Position numbers and translations under genes: made by a program. The notes beneath the pieces were generated by a model that was not told the DNA's origin, did no database searches, and saw only the letters and a program-made list of their open reading frames with translations. This document shows, piece by piece, positions 6,897 to 14,099 of a stretch of 18,459 bases of DNA (position 1 is the first letter of the stretch; every line of letters begins with the position of its first letter). This DNA is from GCA-2861595 sp035536185 (lineage in GTDB: Bacteria; Actinomycetota; Acidimicrobiia; Acidimicrobiales; GCA-2861595), in NCBI GenBank assembly GCA_035536185.1, contig DATLOM010000070.1, positions 1 to 18,459 of the forward strand. Direction: 5' to 3'.

Positions 6897-8354
6897 GTGC
6901 CGGGCCGGGTCCTGAACGACCGCTACCGCCTGGGCCCGCTCCTGGGCCGGGGCGGCATGGCCGAGGTGTACCAGGCCCACGACGAGCTTCTCGACCGGCC
7001 TGTGGCCGTCAAGATGCTGCGGCCGGACATGGCCGCGGACGCCGAGGTCCGTACCCGCTTCGGGGTCGAAGCCAGATCCGCGGCCCGGCTGCATCACCCC
7101 AACGCGGTCTCCGTCTTCGACACCGGTGAGGACGCGGGTGACCCGTACCTGGTCATGGAGCTGCTGCCCGGGGAGTCGCTGGCCGACCGGATGGCCCGCG
7201 GCCCGGTGGACCCGGAGTGGTTGCGGGGCGTCGCCGGCGACGTGCTGGCCGCGCTCGGGGCAGCCCACGACGTGGGCCTGGTCCATCGGGACGTGAAGCC
7301 GGCCAACGTGCTGCTCACCGCCGAGGGTCAGGCCAAGGTGGCCGACTTCGGGATCGCCAAGAGCAGCGAGATGCTCGGTGGTGACCCGACGAGCACGGGC
7401 CTACTGCTCGGGACGCCCGCCTACCTGGCACCCGAGCGCATCCAGGGTGAGCCGGCCACGCCCCAGTCCGACCTCTACTCACTCGGAGTCGTCCTCTACG
7501 AGGCGCTCGCCGGCGTGAAGCCGTTCGTGGGGGACACGGCCCTGGCCGTGGCCACCGCCATCGCCACGTCGCCGACCCCGTCGCTCGAGCCGGTGGGCCC
7601 GGGCCTCGACCCGCAGATGGTGACGGCCGTGGAGCGGGCGATGGCCCGGGATCCGTCCCGCCGCCCCGCCACGGCCGCCGAGATGGCGGCTGACCTGGGC
7701 CTGGCCGCCCCCGGAGGGCCGCCGGCACCGCCCACCATGGTCGCTGCGGCCGGCGGTCCCGGATTAGGCGGGGAGGACCCCACTCTGGTGTCGGTCGGCG
7801 CCATGCGGGCACCGGAAGCGGTTGAAGGGTTGGACGGGCCGGCGCGGGATCGGCGCAGAGACCCCACGGCGCTGCGCGGGCGCGTGGTGCCGGCCCTCCT
7901 CGCGGCCGGGGCGGTGGTCCTGTTCATCTTCCTGATCGTGGCCGCAGGCCGTGGAGGCGGTGCCGGCGACGGCACCGACAGTGAATCGCTGGCTGGACAG
8001 CTCACGGACCTGGCCGAAAGGGTCGAGGTTGGAGACGGTTCCCGTGGTCCCGATGCGGCCGAGCGCCTGCGGGAGGTGGCCGACCAGGTGCAGGCCGGCG
8101 GCGGCGGCGACGCCGCCACCGAGCTGCTGCGGGACGCGACGGCGTGGAACCAGTCGGGCGAGCTGTTCAACACGGCGTACGGCGAGATGGTGGACCTCCT
8201 GCGACGCGTCCCGGAGGTGGATGGTGCGCTGCCGACCACCACCACGGCGCCCACCACGGTGGCGACATCGGCGCCGGCCCCCCCGGCGCCGGAGAAGGAC
8301 GCCGACGAGGACGACGGAGGCAAGAAGAAGAACGGGAAGAAGGGCGACGACTGA
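6897..8354 (+). CDS. Membrane Ser/Thr protein kinase (PknB-like) without PASTA domains
   Basis: The product is 485 aa. A complete Hanks-type kinase domain (about residues 10-275) shows the glycine loop LGRGGMAEVYQA, Lys39 in VAVKML, HRDVKPANVLL (130-140), DFGIAK (150-155) and the APER motif. A juxtamembrane linker leads to one transmembrane helix (about 330-352), then an outer region of roughly 130 residues. That region is helical, then Thr/Pro-rich, and ends in an Asp/Glu then Lys-rich tail. PASTA repeats, usual in PknB, are absent, so the sensed signal is unknown. I chose GTG at 6897 because GGGGAG (6887-6892) lies 4 nt upstream and the family N-terminus (GRVLNDRYRL) follows directly; GTG 6885 is possible. 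The gene ends 22 nt before the PHP gene. Confidence 0.9.
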   Translation: MPGRVLNDRYRLGPLLGRGGMAEVYQAHDELLDRPVAVKMLRPDMAADAEVRTRFGVEARSAARLHHPNAVSVFDTGEDAGDPYLVMELLPGESLADRMARGPVDPEWLRGVAGDVLAALGAAHDVGLVHRDVKPANVLLTAEGQAKVADFGIAKSSEMLGGDPTSTGLLLGTPAYLAPERIQGEPATPQSDLYSLGVVLYEALAGVKPFVGDTALAVATAIATSPTPSLEPVGPGLDPQMVTAVERAMARDPSRRPATAAEMAADLGLAAPGGPPAPPTMVAAAGGPGLGGEDPTLVSVGAMRAPEAVEGLDGPARDRRRDPTALRGRVVPALLAAGAVVLFIFLIVAAGRGGGAGDGTDSESLAGQLTDLAERVEVGDGSRGPDAAERLREVADQVQAGGGGDAATELLRDATAWNQSGELFNTAYGEMVDLLRRVPEVDGALPTTTTAPTTVATSAPAPPAPEKDADEDDGGKKKNGKKGDD

Positions 8355-8376
8355 CGAGGGCGGGCGAGGAGGTGGC

Positions 8377-9399
8377 ATGGAGCCGGTAGAGGCCCTGGAG
8401 CGCATCGCCTACCTGCTGGAGCGCATGCGCGAGCCCACCTATCGGGTGCGCGCCTTCCGCAATGCCGCGGCAACGATCCGGCCTCTCAGTCGCGCCGACC
8501 TGGAGGCGCGGGCGGCCAGCGGGCGCCTGCAGGGTCTTGCCGGCGTGGGAGAGAAGACGGCTCAGGTGATTGCCGAGGCCCTGGCCGGGGGTGTGCCCTC
8601 GTACCTCGCCCGCCTCGAGGGGGAGCTCCCGGGACCGGACGACGGGGCGGGCATGGCCCTGAGGGCCCTCCTGAAGGGTGACTGCCACACCCACTCGGAC
8701 TGGTCCGACGGCGGGAGCCCCATCGTCGAGATGGCCCGGGCGGCCCGGGCTCTGGGCCATGAGTACATGGCACTCACGGATCACTCACCCCGTCTGACCG
8801 TCGCCAACGGCCTGTCGGCCGACCGCCTGCGCCGCCAGCTGGACGTGGTGGCCGAGGTGAACGAGGAGCTGGCGCCGTTCCGCCTCCTGACCGGCATCGA
8901 GGTGGACATCAACCTCGACGGCACGTTGGATCAGGAGGAGGAGCTGCTCGACAGCCTCGACGTGGTGGTCGGCAGCGTCCACTCGAAGCTGCGGATGGAG
9001 GCGCCCGAGATGACCCGGCGCATGGTGGAGGCGATCGCCAACCCCCACCTCGACATCCTGGGTCACTGCACCGGGCGCATCGTCGTAGGACGGGGCCGGC
9101 CGGAATCGACCTTCGACGCCGAGGCGGTTTTCGATGCCGCCCTCCGGCACGGCAAGGCCATCGAGGTCAACTCGCGGCCCGAGCGGCTCGACCCCCCGAA
9201 GCGCCTGTTGCGTCAAGCCGTGGAGGCAGGCTGCCACCTGGCCATCGACACCGACGCTCATGCCCCCGGCCAGCTGGAGTGGCAGCCCTACGGTTGCCAT
9301 CGCGCTGCGGAGTGTGGAGCATCCGCCGAGCGGGTGGTCAACGCCTGGCCGCTCGAGCGCTTGCTGGCGTGGACGAGAGCACACAACGGAGCGATCTAG
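8377..9399 (+). CDS. Helix-hairpin-helix plus PHP-domain protein (PolX-like, no polymerase core)
   Basis: The product is 340 aa. Residues 1-75 resemble the 8-kDa DNA-binding region of family X polymerases, with helix-hairpin-helix LQGLAGVGEKTAQVI. From about residue 100 comes a PHP metal-dependent phosphoesterase domain with HTHSDWSDG (H104, H106), LTDHS (D135, H136), GIEVD (E175), GSVHSK (H202), LGHCTG (H230) and DTDAH (D293, H295). All expected metal ligands appear present. The nucleotidyltransferase domain that separates these parts in bacterial PolX is missing. Such HhH-PHP proteins are, to my knowledge, widespread in actinobacteria; a repair-linked 3'-end or phosphoesterase activity is inferred. 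A strong ribosome site GAGGAGGT (8366-8373) fixes the start. Confidence 0.9.
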   Translation: MEPVEALERIAYLLERMREPTYRVRAFRNAAATIRPLSRADLEARAASGRLQGLAGVGEKTAQVIAEALAGGVPSYLARLEGELPGPDDGAGMALRALLKGDCHTHSDWSDGGSPIVEMARAARALGHEYMALTDHSPRLTVANGLSADRLRRQLDVVAEVNEELAPFRLLTGIEVDINLDGTLDQEEELLDSLDVVVGSVHSKLRMEAPEMTRRMVEAIANPHLDILGHCTGRIVVGRGRPESTFDAEAVFDAALRHGKAIEVNSRPERLDPPKRLLRQAVEAGCHLAIDTDAHAPGQLEWQPYGCHRAAECGASAERVVNAWPLERLLAWTRAHNGAI

Positions 9400-9430
9400 C
9401 CCCCTGTTCCGGGCCCCGTCGTCGTAGCTG

Positions 9431-9436
9431 TACTGT
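9431..9436 (+). promoter_or_regulatory. Possible -10 box of the secreted protease
   Basis: TACTGT fits TANNNT and would start transcription close to 9440-9443, right at the 5' arm of the hairpin described next. No clear -35 is visible. Confidence 0.25.
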
Positions 9437-9439
9437 TTG

Positions 9440-9470
9440 GCCCCCATACCGACCGCCTGAGAATGGGGGC
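9440..9470 (+). promoter_or_regulatory. Hairpin masking the protease ribosome-binding site
   Basis: GCCCCCAT (9440-9447) and ATGGGGGC (9463-9470) are perfect 8-bp inverted complements with a 15-nt loop. The 3' arm contains the GGGGG Shine-Dalgarno that serves ATG 9475. If formed in RNA it would block initiation; as DNA it could also be an operator. Confidence 0.5.
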
Positions 9471-9474
9471 TTCG

Positions 9475-10338
9475 ATGTTCGGCACTTACCGGCGTGTTCT
9501 CGTGCTGGCCGGCCTGCTCGCACTGTCACCGGGGCTGGTCGATGCCGCCGGCGCAGGGGCAAGGCGGCAGAGGTCCACCTCGGTCTCGGCTCCGAGCTGG
9601 GCTCCGGCGTCTCAGGCTTCGGTCCACCCCGGCGTGGAGACGGTCACCAAGGGCGGTCAGTGCACCGCCAACTTCGTCTTCACCGATGCCGCCGGAGCCG
9701 TGTACCTGGGCCAGGCCGCCCACTGCTCCGGCACCGGCGGGCCCACCGAAACGGACGGATGTGATTCCGCGTCACACCCACTTGGGACGCCGGTCGAGGT
9801 GGAGGGGGCCTCCAGGCCCGGGATCCTGGCCTACAACTCGTGGCTGACCATGCAGGCCAGGGGCGAGCGCGACCCCGACGCCTGCGCGTACAACGATTTC
9901 GCCCTCGTAAAGCTCGATCCCGCCGACATCGGCAAGGTCAACCCTTCGGTCCCGTTCTTCGGTGGCCCCACCGGGTTGTCCACGAGCAGTACGAGGGTGG
10001 GTGAGACCGTGTACTCCTACGGGAGCTCGAGCCTGCGCCTGGGCCTGTCCCCCCTCAGCCCCAAGCGGGGCATCAGCATCGGCGACGTCGGGGCCGGCTG
10101 GTCACACCTCGTCTACACCGTGTCGCCGGGCATCCCAGGCGACTCCGGGAGCGCTTTCCTCGACTCGAACGGCGAGGCGCTGGGCGTGCTGAGCACCCTC
10201 CAGCTCCTCCCCCTGGCGGCGAGCAACGGCGTCGGCGACCTCAGGCTCGAGCTCGCCTACCTCAACGCCCACTCGGGCCTGCCCACCGTGACACTGGCGC
10301 TGGGGACCAAGGCGTTCCGCACCAACCGGCTGCTGTAG
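9475..10338 (+). CDS. Secreted chymotrypsin-like serine protease
   Basis: The product is 287 aa with an N-terminal signal peptide (hydrophobic core about residues 7-19, probable cleavage after VDA near 23). The catalytic triad of a trypsin-fold protease is visible: His83 in GQAAHC, Asp141 in YNDFALVKL, and Ser224 in GDSGSAF. Four cysteines (63, 84, 96, 137) could form two disulphides typical of an extracellular enzyme. A short, possibly processed propeptide-like stretch lies between the signal peptide and about residue 55. No membrane anchor is seen. ATG 9475 has GGGGG 5 nt upstream; the ATG at 9463 is inside that hairpin and less likely. It ends 69 nt before the convergent rpf-like gene. The substrate is unknown. 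Confidence 0.88.
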   Translation: MFGTYRRVLVLAGLLALSPGLVDAAGAGARRQRSTSVSAPSWAPASQASVHPGVETVTKGGQCTANFVFTDAAGAVYLGQAAHCSGTGGPTETDGCDSASHPLGTPVEVEGASRPGILAYNSWLTMQARGERDPDACAYNDFALVKLDPADIGKVNPSVPFFGGPTGLSTSSTRVGETVYSYGSSSLRLGLSPLSPKRGISIGDVGAGWSHLVYTVSPGIPGDSGSAFLDSNGEALGVLSTLQLLPLAASNGVGDLRLELAYLNAHSGLPTVTLALGTKAFRTNRLL

Positions 10339-10358
10339 TGCACGTCGCTAGCCCTGCG

Positions 10359-10395
10359 GCGTGCAGAACCCGCTTCGATGACGGGCCCTGCACGC
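10359..10395. terminator. Bidirectional hairpin between protease and rpf-like genes
   Basis: An outer stem GCGTGCAG (10359-10366) with CTGCACGC (10388-10395), 8 bp and perfect, encloses a symmetric aa/cc bulge. An inner stem CCCG (10369-10372) with CGGG (10382-10385) closes a 9-nt loop. It lies between two convergent stop codons, so it probably serves both. No T-tract is present. Confidence 0.6.
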
Positions 10396-10407
10396 GAGAC
10401 GGGAGCT

Positions 10408-10788
10408 TCAGCGAAGGCGAAGGCGCCGGGAGCACCCGGGCCATTGCCTCCAGCCGGCCTTCGCCTGAAGGCGTCGGGCGGCTTCGTCCTGCACGTCCGG
10501 AGTGGCCTGGTGGGGAAGTCCCACGTAGCCCAGCGACTGCCAGGTCTTCGGGGAGAACTGGTAGGCGCCGAAGTACAGATTGCTCTTGTTGACCGCGGAG
10601 TAGTTCCCCGCGGACTCACAGCTGCGCAGCTTCTCGAAGTTGGCAGGCGTGGGTGGAGCAGCAACCCTGGCACGGTGGGCACCGTGGCCCAGGGCCGGTT
10701 CGGGGAAGAACATGGAACTGGTGGCCACCAGCGTGGCCGTGAGCGTCAGCATCGCGAACGATGCCGTGGAGCGAGGTTGCTTGCGCAT
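10408..10788 (-). CDS. Secreted resuscitation-promoting-factor-type transglycosylase
   Basis: The product is 126 aa. A signal peptide (about residues 1-34, ending PALG) and a short linker are followed by a complete Rpf/transglycosylase-like domain (about 50-123) with FEKLRSCESAGNY, LYFGAYQFSPKTW and GWRQWPGCSRRL. Glu58 in CES is the expected catalytic acid of this lysozyme-like fold; Cys57 and Cys119 match the conserved disulphide. Rpf enzymes cleave peptidoglycan and promote growth resumption in actinobacteria. The usual Trp before the catalytic motif is Phe51 here, and GGNW is AGNY. It is a minimal form, without LysM or G5 domains. AAGGAGG lies 6 nt upstream of the ATG. The long structured leader suggests post-transcriptional control. 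Confidence 0.9.
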   Translation of the reverse strand: MRKQPRSTASFAMLTLTATLVATSSMFFPEPALGHGAHRARVAAPPTPANFEKLRSCESAGNYSAVNKSNLYFGAYQFSPKTWQSLGYVGLPHQATPDVQDEAARRLQAKAGWRQWPGCSRRLRLR

Positions 10789-10930
10789 TTTGCGCCTCCT
10801 TGAAGGAGCCCCTTTGGGGGCATCAGGTGTGGCCTGGAATGCGGGCAGCCCGTCTTCGGCATTCAGCTCGCGAGCCGGAAGAGAGCGGCTCGGGACGTGT
10901 GTCCCTACGAGGTGCAGACGGGAACCCTAG
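10789..10930 (-). ncRNA. Structured 5' leader of the rpf-like gene (candidate riboswitch)
   Basis: On the minus strand a 7-bp stem (CCCGTCT, 10916-10922, with AGACGGG, 10849-10855) encloses two adjacent hairpins: GGGAC-ACAC-GTCCC (10892-10905) and GAGCCG-8 nt-CGGCTC (10872-10891). That gives a three-way junction. Downstream are CAGG/CCTG (10824-10836), GCCCC/GGGGC (10808-10821), and CTCC/GGAG (10796-10808), whose 3' arm lies in the AAGGAGG ribosome site. The last two hairpins share G10808, so they compete. Actinobacterial rpf genes are often governed by the c-di-AMP (ydaO-type) riboswitch, but I cannot match its full consensus by eye; the class is open. Confidence 0.5.
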
Positions 10931-10963
10931 GTTTCATTGTGCTAACGGCGTCCTCCTGCTCAA
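10922..10963 (-). promoter_or_regulatory. Putative rpf promoter with near-palindrome at the start site
   Basis: On the minus strand TTGAGC (10958-10963) and CACAAT (10936-10941) are separated by 16 nt. This would start transcription near 10930 and give a leader of about 140 nt. Just downstream, 10922-10935 (GAAACCTAGGGTTC) is a 14-bp palindrome with one mismatched pair, a possible operator. Confidence 0.3.
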
Positions 10964-11040
10964 CAGCATTTTTGATGCAGCCAACCCCAGATCGGCCGCT
11001 ACCCGCCGCTCGGAACCTAGCAAGCCGGATGGGCCAGTGG

Positions 11041-12606
11041 CTAGATGGTGCGGCTGTTGCTCCCGCTGGCCGACCGGTACCGGTCCCTGAGGAGGCGCTT
11101 GTAGAGCTTGCCGGTGGGGTGGCGAGGGAGCTCGGGCTCGAAGTCGACGCTGCGAGGGCACTTGAAACCGGCGAGACGCTGTCGACACCACGCCATCAGC
11201 TCCTGCTCCAGGTCGGGACCGGCGTCGTCCATGTCGACCGGCTGGACGACGGCCTTCACCACCTCGCCGAGCTCGTCGTGGGGGACACCGAACACGGCGG
11301 CGTCGATGACCTTGGCATGGCCGAGCAGCACGTCCTCGGCCTCCTGGGGGCAGACGTTCACGCCGCCGGTGATGATCAGGTAGGCCTTCCTGTCGGTGAG
11401 GTACAGGTAGCCGTCGCTGTCCAGGAAGCCGATGTCGCCGAGGGTGGTCCACCCCTTGTCGTTCCGGGTGGAGCGGGTCGTCTCGGGGTCGTTGTGGTAC
11501 TCGAACTGGGTGCCGCTGTCGAACCAGATGGTGCCCTGCTCGCCGGGCGGCAGCTCCTCGCCGGCGTCGTCGAGGACATGGGCCTTGCAGAGGAGCGGCT
11601 TGCCCACGGTCCCCTTGTGGGCCAGCCACTCGGTGGCGTTGCAGGCGGTGAAGCCGTTGGCCTCTGTGGCGGAGTAGTACTCGTGCACGATCGGCCCGAG
11701 CCAGTCGATGATCCGCTCCTTGATCTCCACCGGGCAGGGGGCGGCGCCATGGATCACGCACCGCAGGCTGGAGAGGTCGTAGGCGAGCCGCTGGTCCTCG
11801 GCCAGCTTGAGCAGGCGCACGAACATCGTGGGAACTACGAGGGCATGCGTCACCCGGTGCTCTTCCACGAGGCGCAGGAAGGCGACGGGATCGAAGTGGT
11901 CCATGACGACGGTGGTGCCGCCGAGCCGGCTGTTGGCGATGGAGAAGCGGAGAGGGGCGGCGTGGTAGAACGGTGCCGGGGAGAGCAGGACCGAGTCCTC
12001 GGCCAGCCCGTACAGGGGCACGGCCAGGCGCACCAGGGAGTCGACGTTGGCCGTGCCCACCGGCACCCCCGGCAGGGCCGGCTTGACCCCCTTGGGCCGG
12101 CCCGTGGTGCCGGACGAGTACAGCAGCTCGCGGCCCTCCACCGCATCCGGCAGGGGGGTGCAGGGCTGGGAGGCCACCGCGTCCTCGTAGCGCTCGTGGT
12201 CTTCGATCGTCCCACCCACCATCAGGCGGGTGTGCACGGATGGGGTGTCTTCCACGACGGCCGCCGCCGTGGCCGCCTGGGAGCGGGAGGCGATCAAGGC
12301 TGCTGCGCCCGAGTCGTTGACGATGAAGGCCACTTCGCTGGCTGTGAGGCGGGTGCTGATGGCCGTGTGGTAGAGCCCGGAACGCTGCGCGGCCCAGGCA
12401 GCTACCAGGAAATCAGGCGTGTTCTCCATCAAGATGGCCAACACGTCGCCGGTCTGTGTTCCCCGCTGGCGGAGTAGGTGGGCCAGCCGGTTCGACCCTT
12501 CATCGAGCTCCCGGCAGCTGATGGTGTGCGCTTCCCCGGAAGCGCTTTCGGCCACCACGCAGGCTGGTTTGTCGGGATGGCTGGCGGCGTGTACCCCAGG
12601 ATGCAT
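11041..12606 (-). CDS. AMP-forming acyl-CoA synthetase (FadD-like)
   Basis: The product is 521 aa, normal for the ANL superfamily. It activates a carboxylic acid to an acyl-adenylate and then a CoA thioester. Visible motifs are the P-loop YSSGTTGRPKGV (163-174), GAAPCP (287-292), YYSATEANGFT (310-320), the TTLGDIGFLDSDGYLYLTDR hinge region (387-406), the ITGGVNVCPQEAEDVL core and Lys500 in HPTGKLYKR, the adenylation lysine. The acid cannot be specified from sequence. ATG at 12606 matches the family start (MHPGVHAASHPDKPA); an upstream extension would overlap the preceding gene. It begins 11 nt after the oxidoreductase stop, so the two are probably co-transcribed. Confidence 0.92.
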   Translation of the reverse strand: MHPGVHAASHPDKPACVVAESASGEAHTISCRELDEGSNRLAHLLRQRGTQTGDVLAILMENTPDFLVAAWAAQRSGLYHTAISTRLTASEVAFIVNDSGAAALIASRSQAATAAAVVEDTPSVHTRLMVGGTIEDHERYEDAVASQPCTPLPDAVEGRELLYSSGTTGRPKGVKPALPGVPVGTANVDSLVRLAVPLYGLAEDSVLLSPAPFYHAAPLRFSIANSRLGGTTVVMDHFDPVAFLRLVEEHRVTHALVVPTMFVRLLKLAEDQRLAYDLSSLRCVIHGAAPCPVEIKERIIDWLGPIVHEYYSATEANGFTACNATEWLAHKGTVGKPLLCKAHVLDDAGEELPPGEQGTIWFDSGTQFEYHNDPETTRSTRNDKGWTTLGDIGFLDSDGYLYLTDRKAYLIITGGVNVCPQEAEDVLLGHAKVIDAAVFGVPHDELGEVVKAVVQPVDMDDAGPDLEQELMAWCRQRLAGFKCPRSVDFEPELPRHPTGKLYKRLLRDRYRSASGSNSRTI

Positions 12607-12617
12607 GGAGCGGCAGG

Positions 12618-14030
12618 TTATGCAGTCGCGCCGGCGAGGAGGCCGAGCAGCGCTTCGCGATCGGGACCAAGGGCTTCCGACGGCGGGCGGGTCTTGCGCT
12701 CCTGCCACGCCGCGAGTACCCGCTTGACCACCTCGGGGTCGTTCATGATGGCGCCGGGGGGCAGGAGCAGGTTGAAGGAGCGCACGAAGGCCCGGAAGAC
12801 CAAGGGATCGGTGCGGGCTGCCGGGAGGAGGCCGTCTCGTATGAGCGAGGCCATGTCGGGGGCTGCGCCGTCACCGGAGCTGCGGTCCTGGTCCGTCGAG
12901 GCGCGGTACCACGGCTCGATCTCTGCTCTGGTGGCTCTGTCGAAGGCGTGGGCGGCGGCTGTGGGGTCTTCGGGGTGCTGGGCCAGAACGTCGGCCAGCA
13001 GGTACGCCTGCACCAGCGCCAGGGAGCAGCCCCGCCCGTAGAGGGGGTTCGTGCAGATGGAGCTGTCGCCGACGGGGAAGACGCCGGTGGCCAGGGGCCC
13101 GCCTTGGGCCATGAAGCGCCGGCGCCGGTTGATGAGCTTGGCCATCACTTCGACCCCGGTGATGGGCTCGGCCCGGTCCGGCTCCACCCAGGGCCGGGTG
13201 CCCACCAGGATGTTGGCCGTCGTCGTGAAGGGGCCGGGGGAGAGGAGCTGGCGCATCTCCTTGTCGTCGGCGTAGATGCCGAAGGTGATGGAGAACGTGC
13301 CGTTGTCGCCCCCGAAGACGGCGTACTTGAGGTAGCCGAGGTCGGCAACCACCAGCCCACCTTTGTAGGGGACGTCCATGCCCGCACGCAGGCGGTAGAA
13401 GCGCGAGGAGTACACGATGCCGGTGTCCTCCTCTTCCTCCTCAACGGGTGCCGCCCCGAGCCTGCTCAGCCAAGCGGGAAGCGGGGAGCGGCGCCCGCTG
13501 GCGTCCACCACGGCATCGGCGCGGAGCTCTTCGCCCCCGGCCAGGCGCACGCCGGCGATATGGGGCATACCCGCGTCGCTGCTCCCGCTGGCGAGCAGGC
13601 CCTCCACCACGCCTTCTCTCAGCTCGACGGCGGCGGTGTTCAGCACATGGCTCCGGAGCACCCACTCGAAGGTGGTTCGCCGGCAGGCCAGGGCCACGAG
13701 GTCGTCATCGTCCGGCTCGGGGCCGAGCTTGCCCACGCGCGGCGGCGGGTAGTCGACGAAGCGGACCTCGGTGGCGCCCGCCGCCAGGAGCTCGGCCAAC
13801 ACCTCCGGAGCCCGGTCCCGAAGCAGGTTGCGGAGCCGGGCGAGGAATGCATGCGAGTGGCGGACCTGGGGAGCACCCCGCCGCGGCCACTGGTCGAAGG
13901 CGGCGTCCGGAGTGGGTGGGAGCCCGGCACCGTCACGCTCGATGACCCTGACTCGGTGTCCCTGCTGGGAGAGGGCCAGGGCGCTGCCCAACCCGGCGGC
14001 GCCGGCCCCCACCACGATCACTTCCGACAT
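12618..14030 (-). CDS. FAD-dependent oxidoreductase/monooxygenase-like protein
   Basis: The product is 470 aa, p-hydroxybenzoate-hydroxylase-like. An N-terminal Rossmann motif VVGAGAAGLGSALAL (6-20) is followed by ERD at the second strand end, the mid motif DASGRRS (176-182) and the second FAD motif FPVGDSSICTNPLYGRGCSLA (318-338). The family includes monooxygenases, halogenases and polyprenyl reductases; the substrate is unknown. An unusual run of glutamates lies at 197-201. Located directly before the acyl-CoA synthetase, it may act on the same lipid or aromatic acid (inference). The start at 14030 has no SD, but TACCGT (14038-14043) is 7 nt upstream, suggesting a leaderless transcript. An ATG-containing 11-residue upstream extension is less likely. 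Confidence 0.87.
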   Translation of the reverse strand: MSEVIVVGAGAAGLGSALALSQQGHRVRVIERDGAGLPPTPDAAFDQWPRRGAPQVRHSHAFLARLRNLLRDRAPEVLAELLAAGATEVRFVDYPPPRVGKLGPEPDDDDLVALACRRTTFEWVLRSHVLNTAAVELREGVVEGLLASGSSDAGMPHIAGVRLAGGEELRADAVVDASGRRSPLPAWLSRLGAAPVEEEEEDTGIVYSSRFYRLRAGMDVPYKGGLVVADLGYLKYAVFGGDNGTFSITFGIYADDKEMRQLLSPGPFTTTANILVGTRPWVEPDRAEPITGVEVMAKLINRRRRFMAQGGPLATGVFPVGDSSICTNPLYGRGCSLALVQAYLLADVLAQHPEDPTAAAHAFDRATRAEIEPWYRASTDQDRSSGDGAAPDMASLIRDGLLPAARTDPLVFRAFVRSFNLLLPPGAIMNDPEVVKRVLAAWQERKTRPPSEALGPDREALLGLLAGATA

Positions 14031-14037
14031 GGCTGGC

Positions 14038-14043
14038 ACGGTA
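14038..14043 (-). promoter_or_regulatory. Putative -10 box, leaderless start of FAD gene
   Basis: On the minus strand this reads TACCGT (TANNNT), 7 nt before the ATG at 14030. It follows a hairpin that probably ends the upstream transcript, and no Shine-Dalgarno is present. Confidence 0.35.
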
Positions 14044-14066
14044 GGCGGACAATCCCGCACCACCCT

Positions 14067-14091
14067 GTCGCCCAGCCTTCCGGGGGGCGAC
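14067..14091 (-). terminator. Hairpin after the alkA-like gene
   Basis: A perfect 7-bp stem GTCGCCC (14067-14073) with GGGCGAC (14085-14091) and an 11-nt loop starts 8 nt past the glycosylase stop. It probably separates that gene from the oxidoreductase-synthetase pair. No T-tract. Confidence 0.5.
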
Positions 14092-14099
14092 GGCTCAGG

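Noticed and set aside
10789..10930. Firm call of a c-di-AMP ydaO riboswitch
   Set aside because: Pieces resembling the motif occur in the wrong order and the GGGGGACCCA and GGGGTGAA blocks are not seen, so only a structured leader is claimed.
10897..12477. 526-codon plus-strand frame
   Set aside because: Antisense to the acyl-CoA synthetase and the rpf leader; no motif, and the opposite strand is clearly coding.
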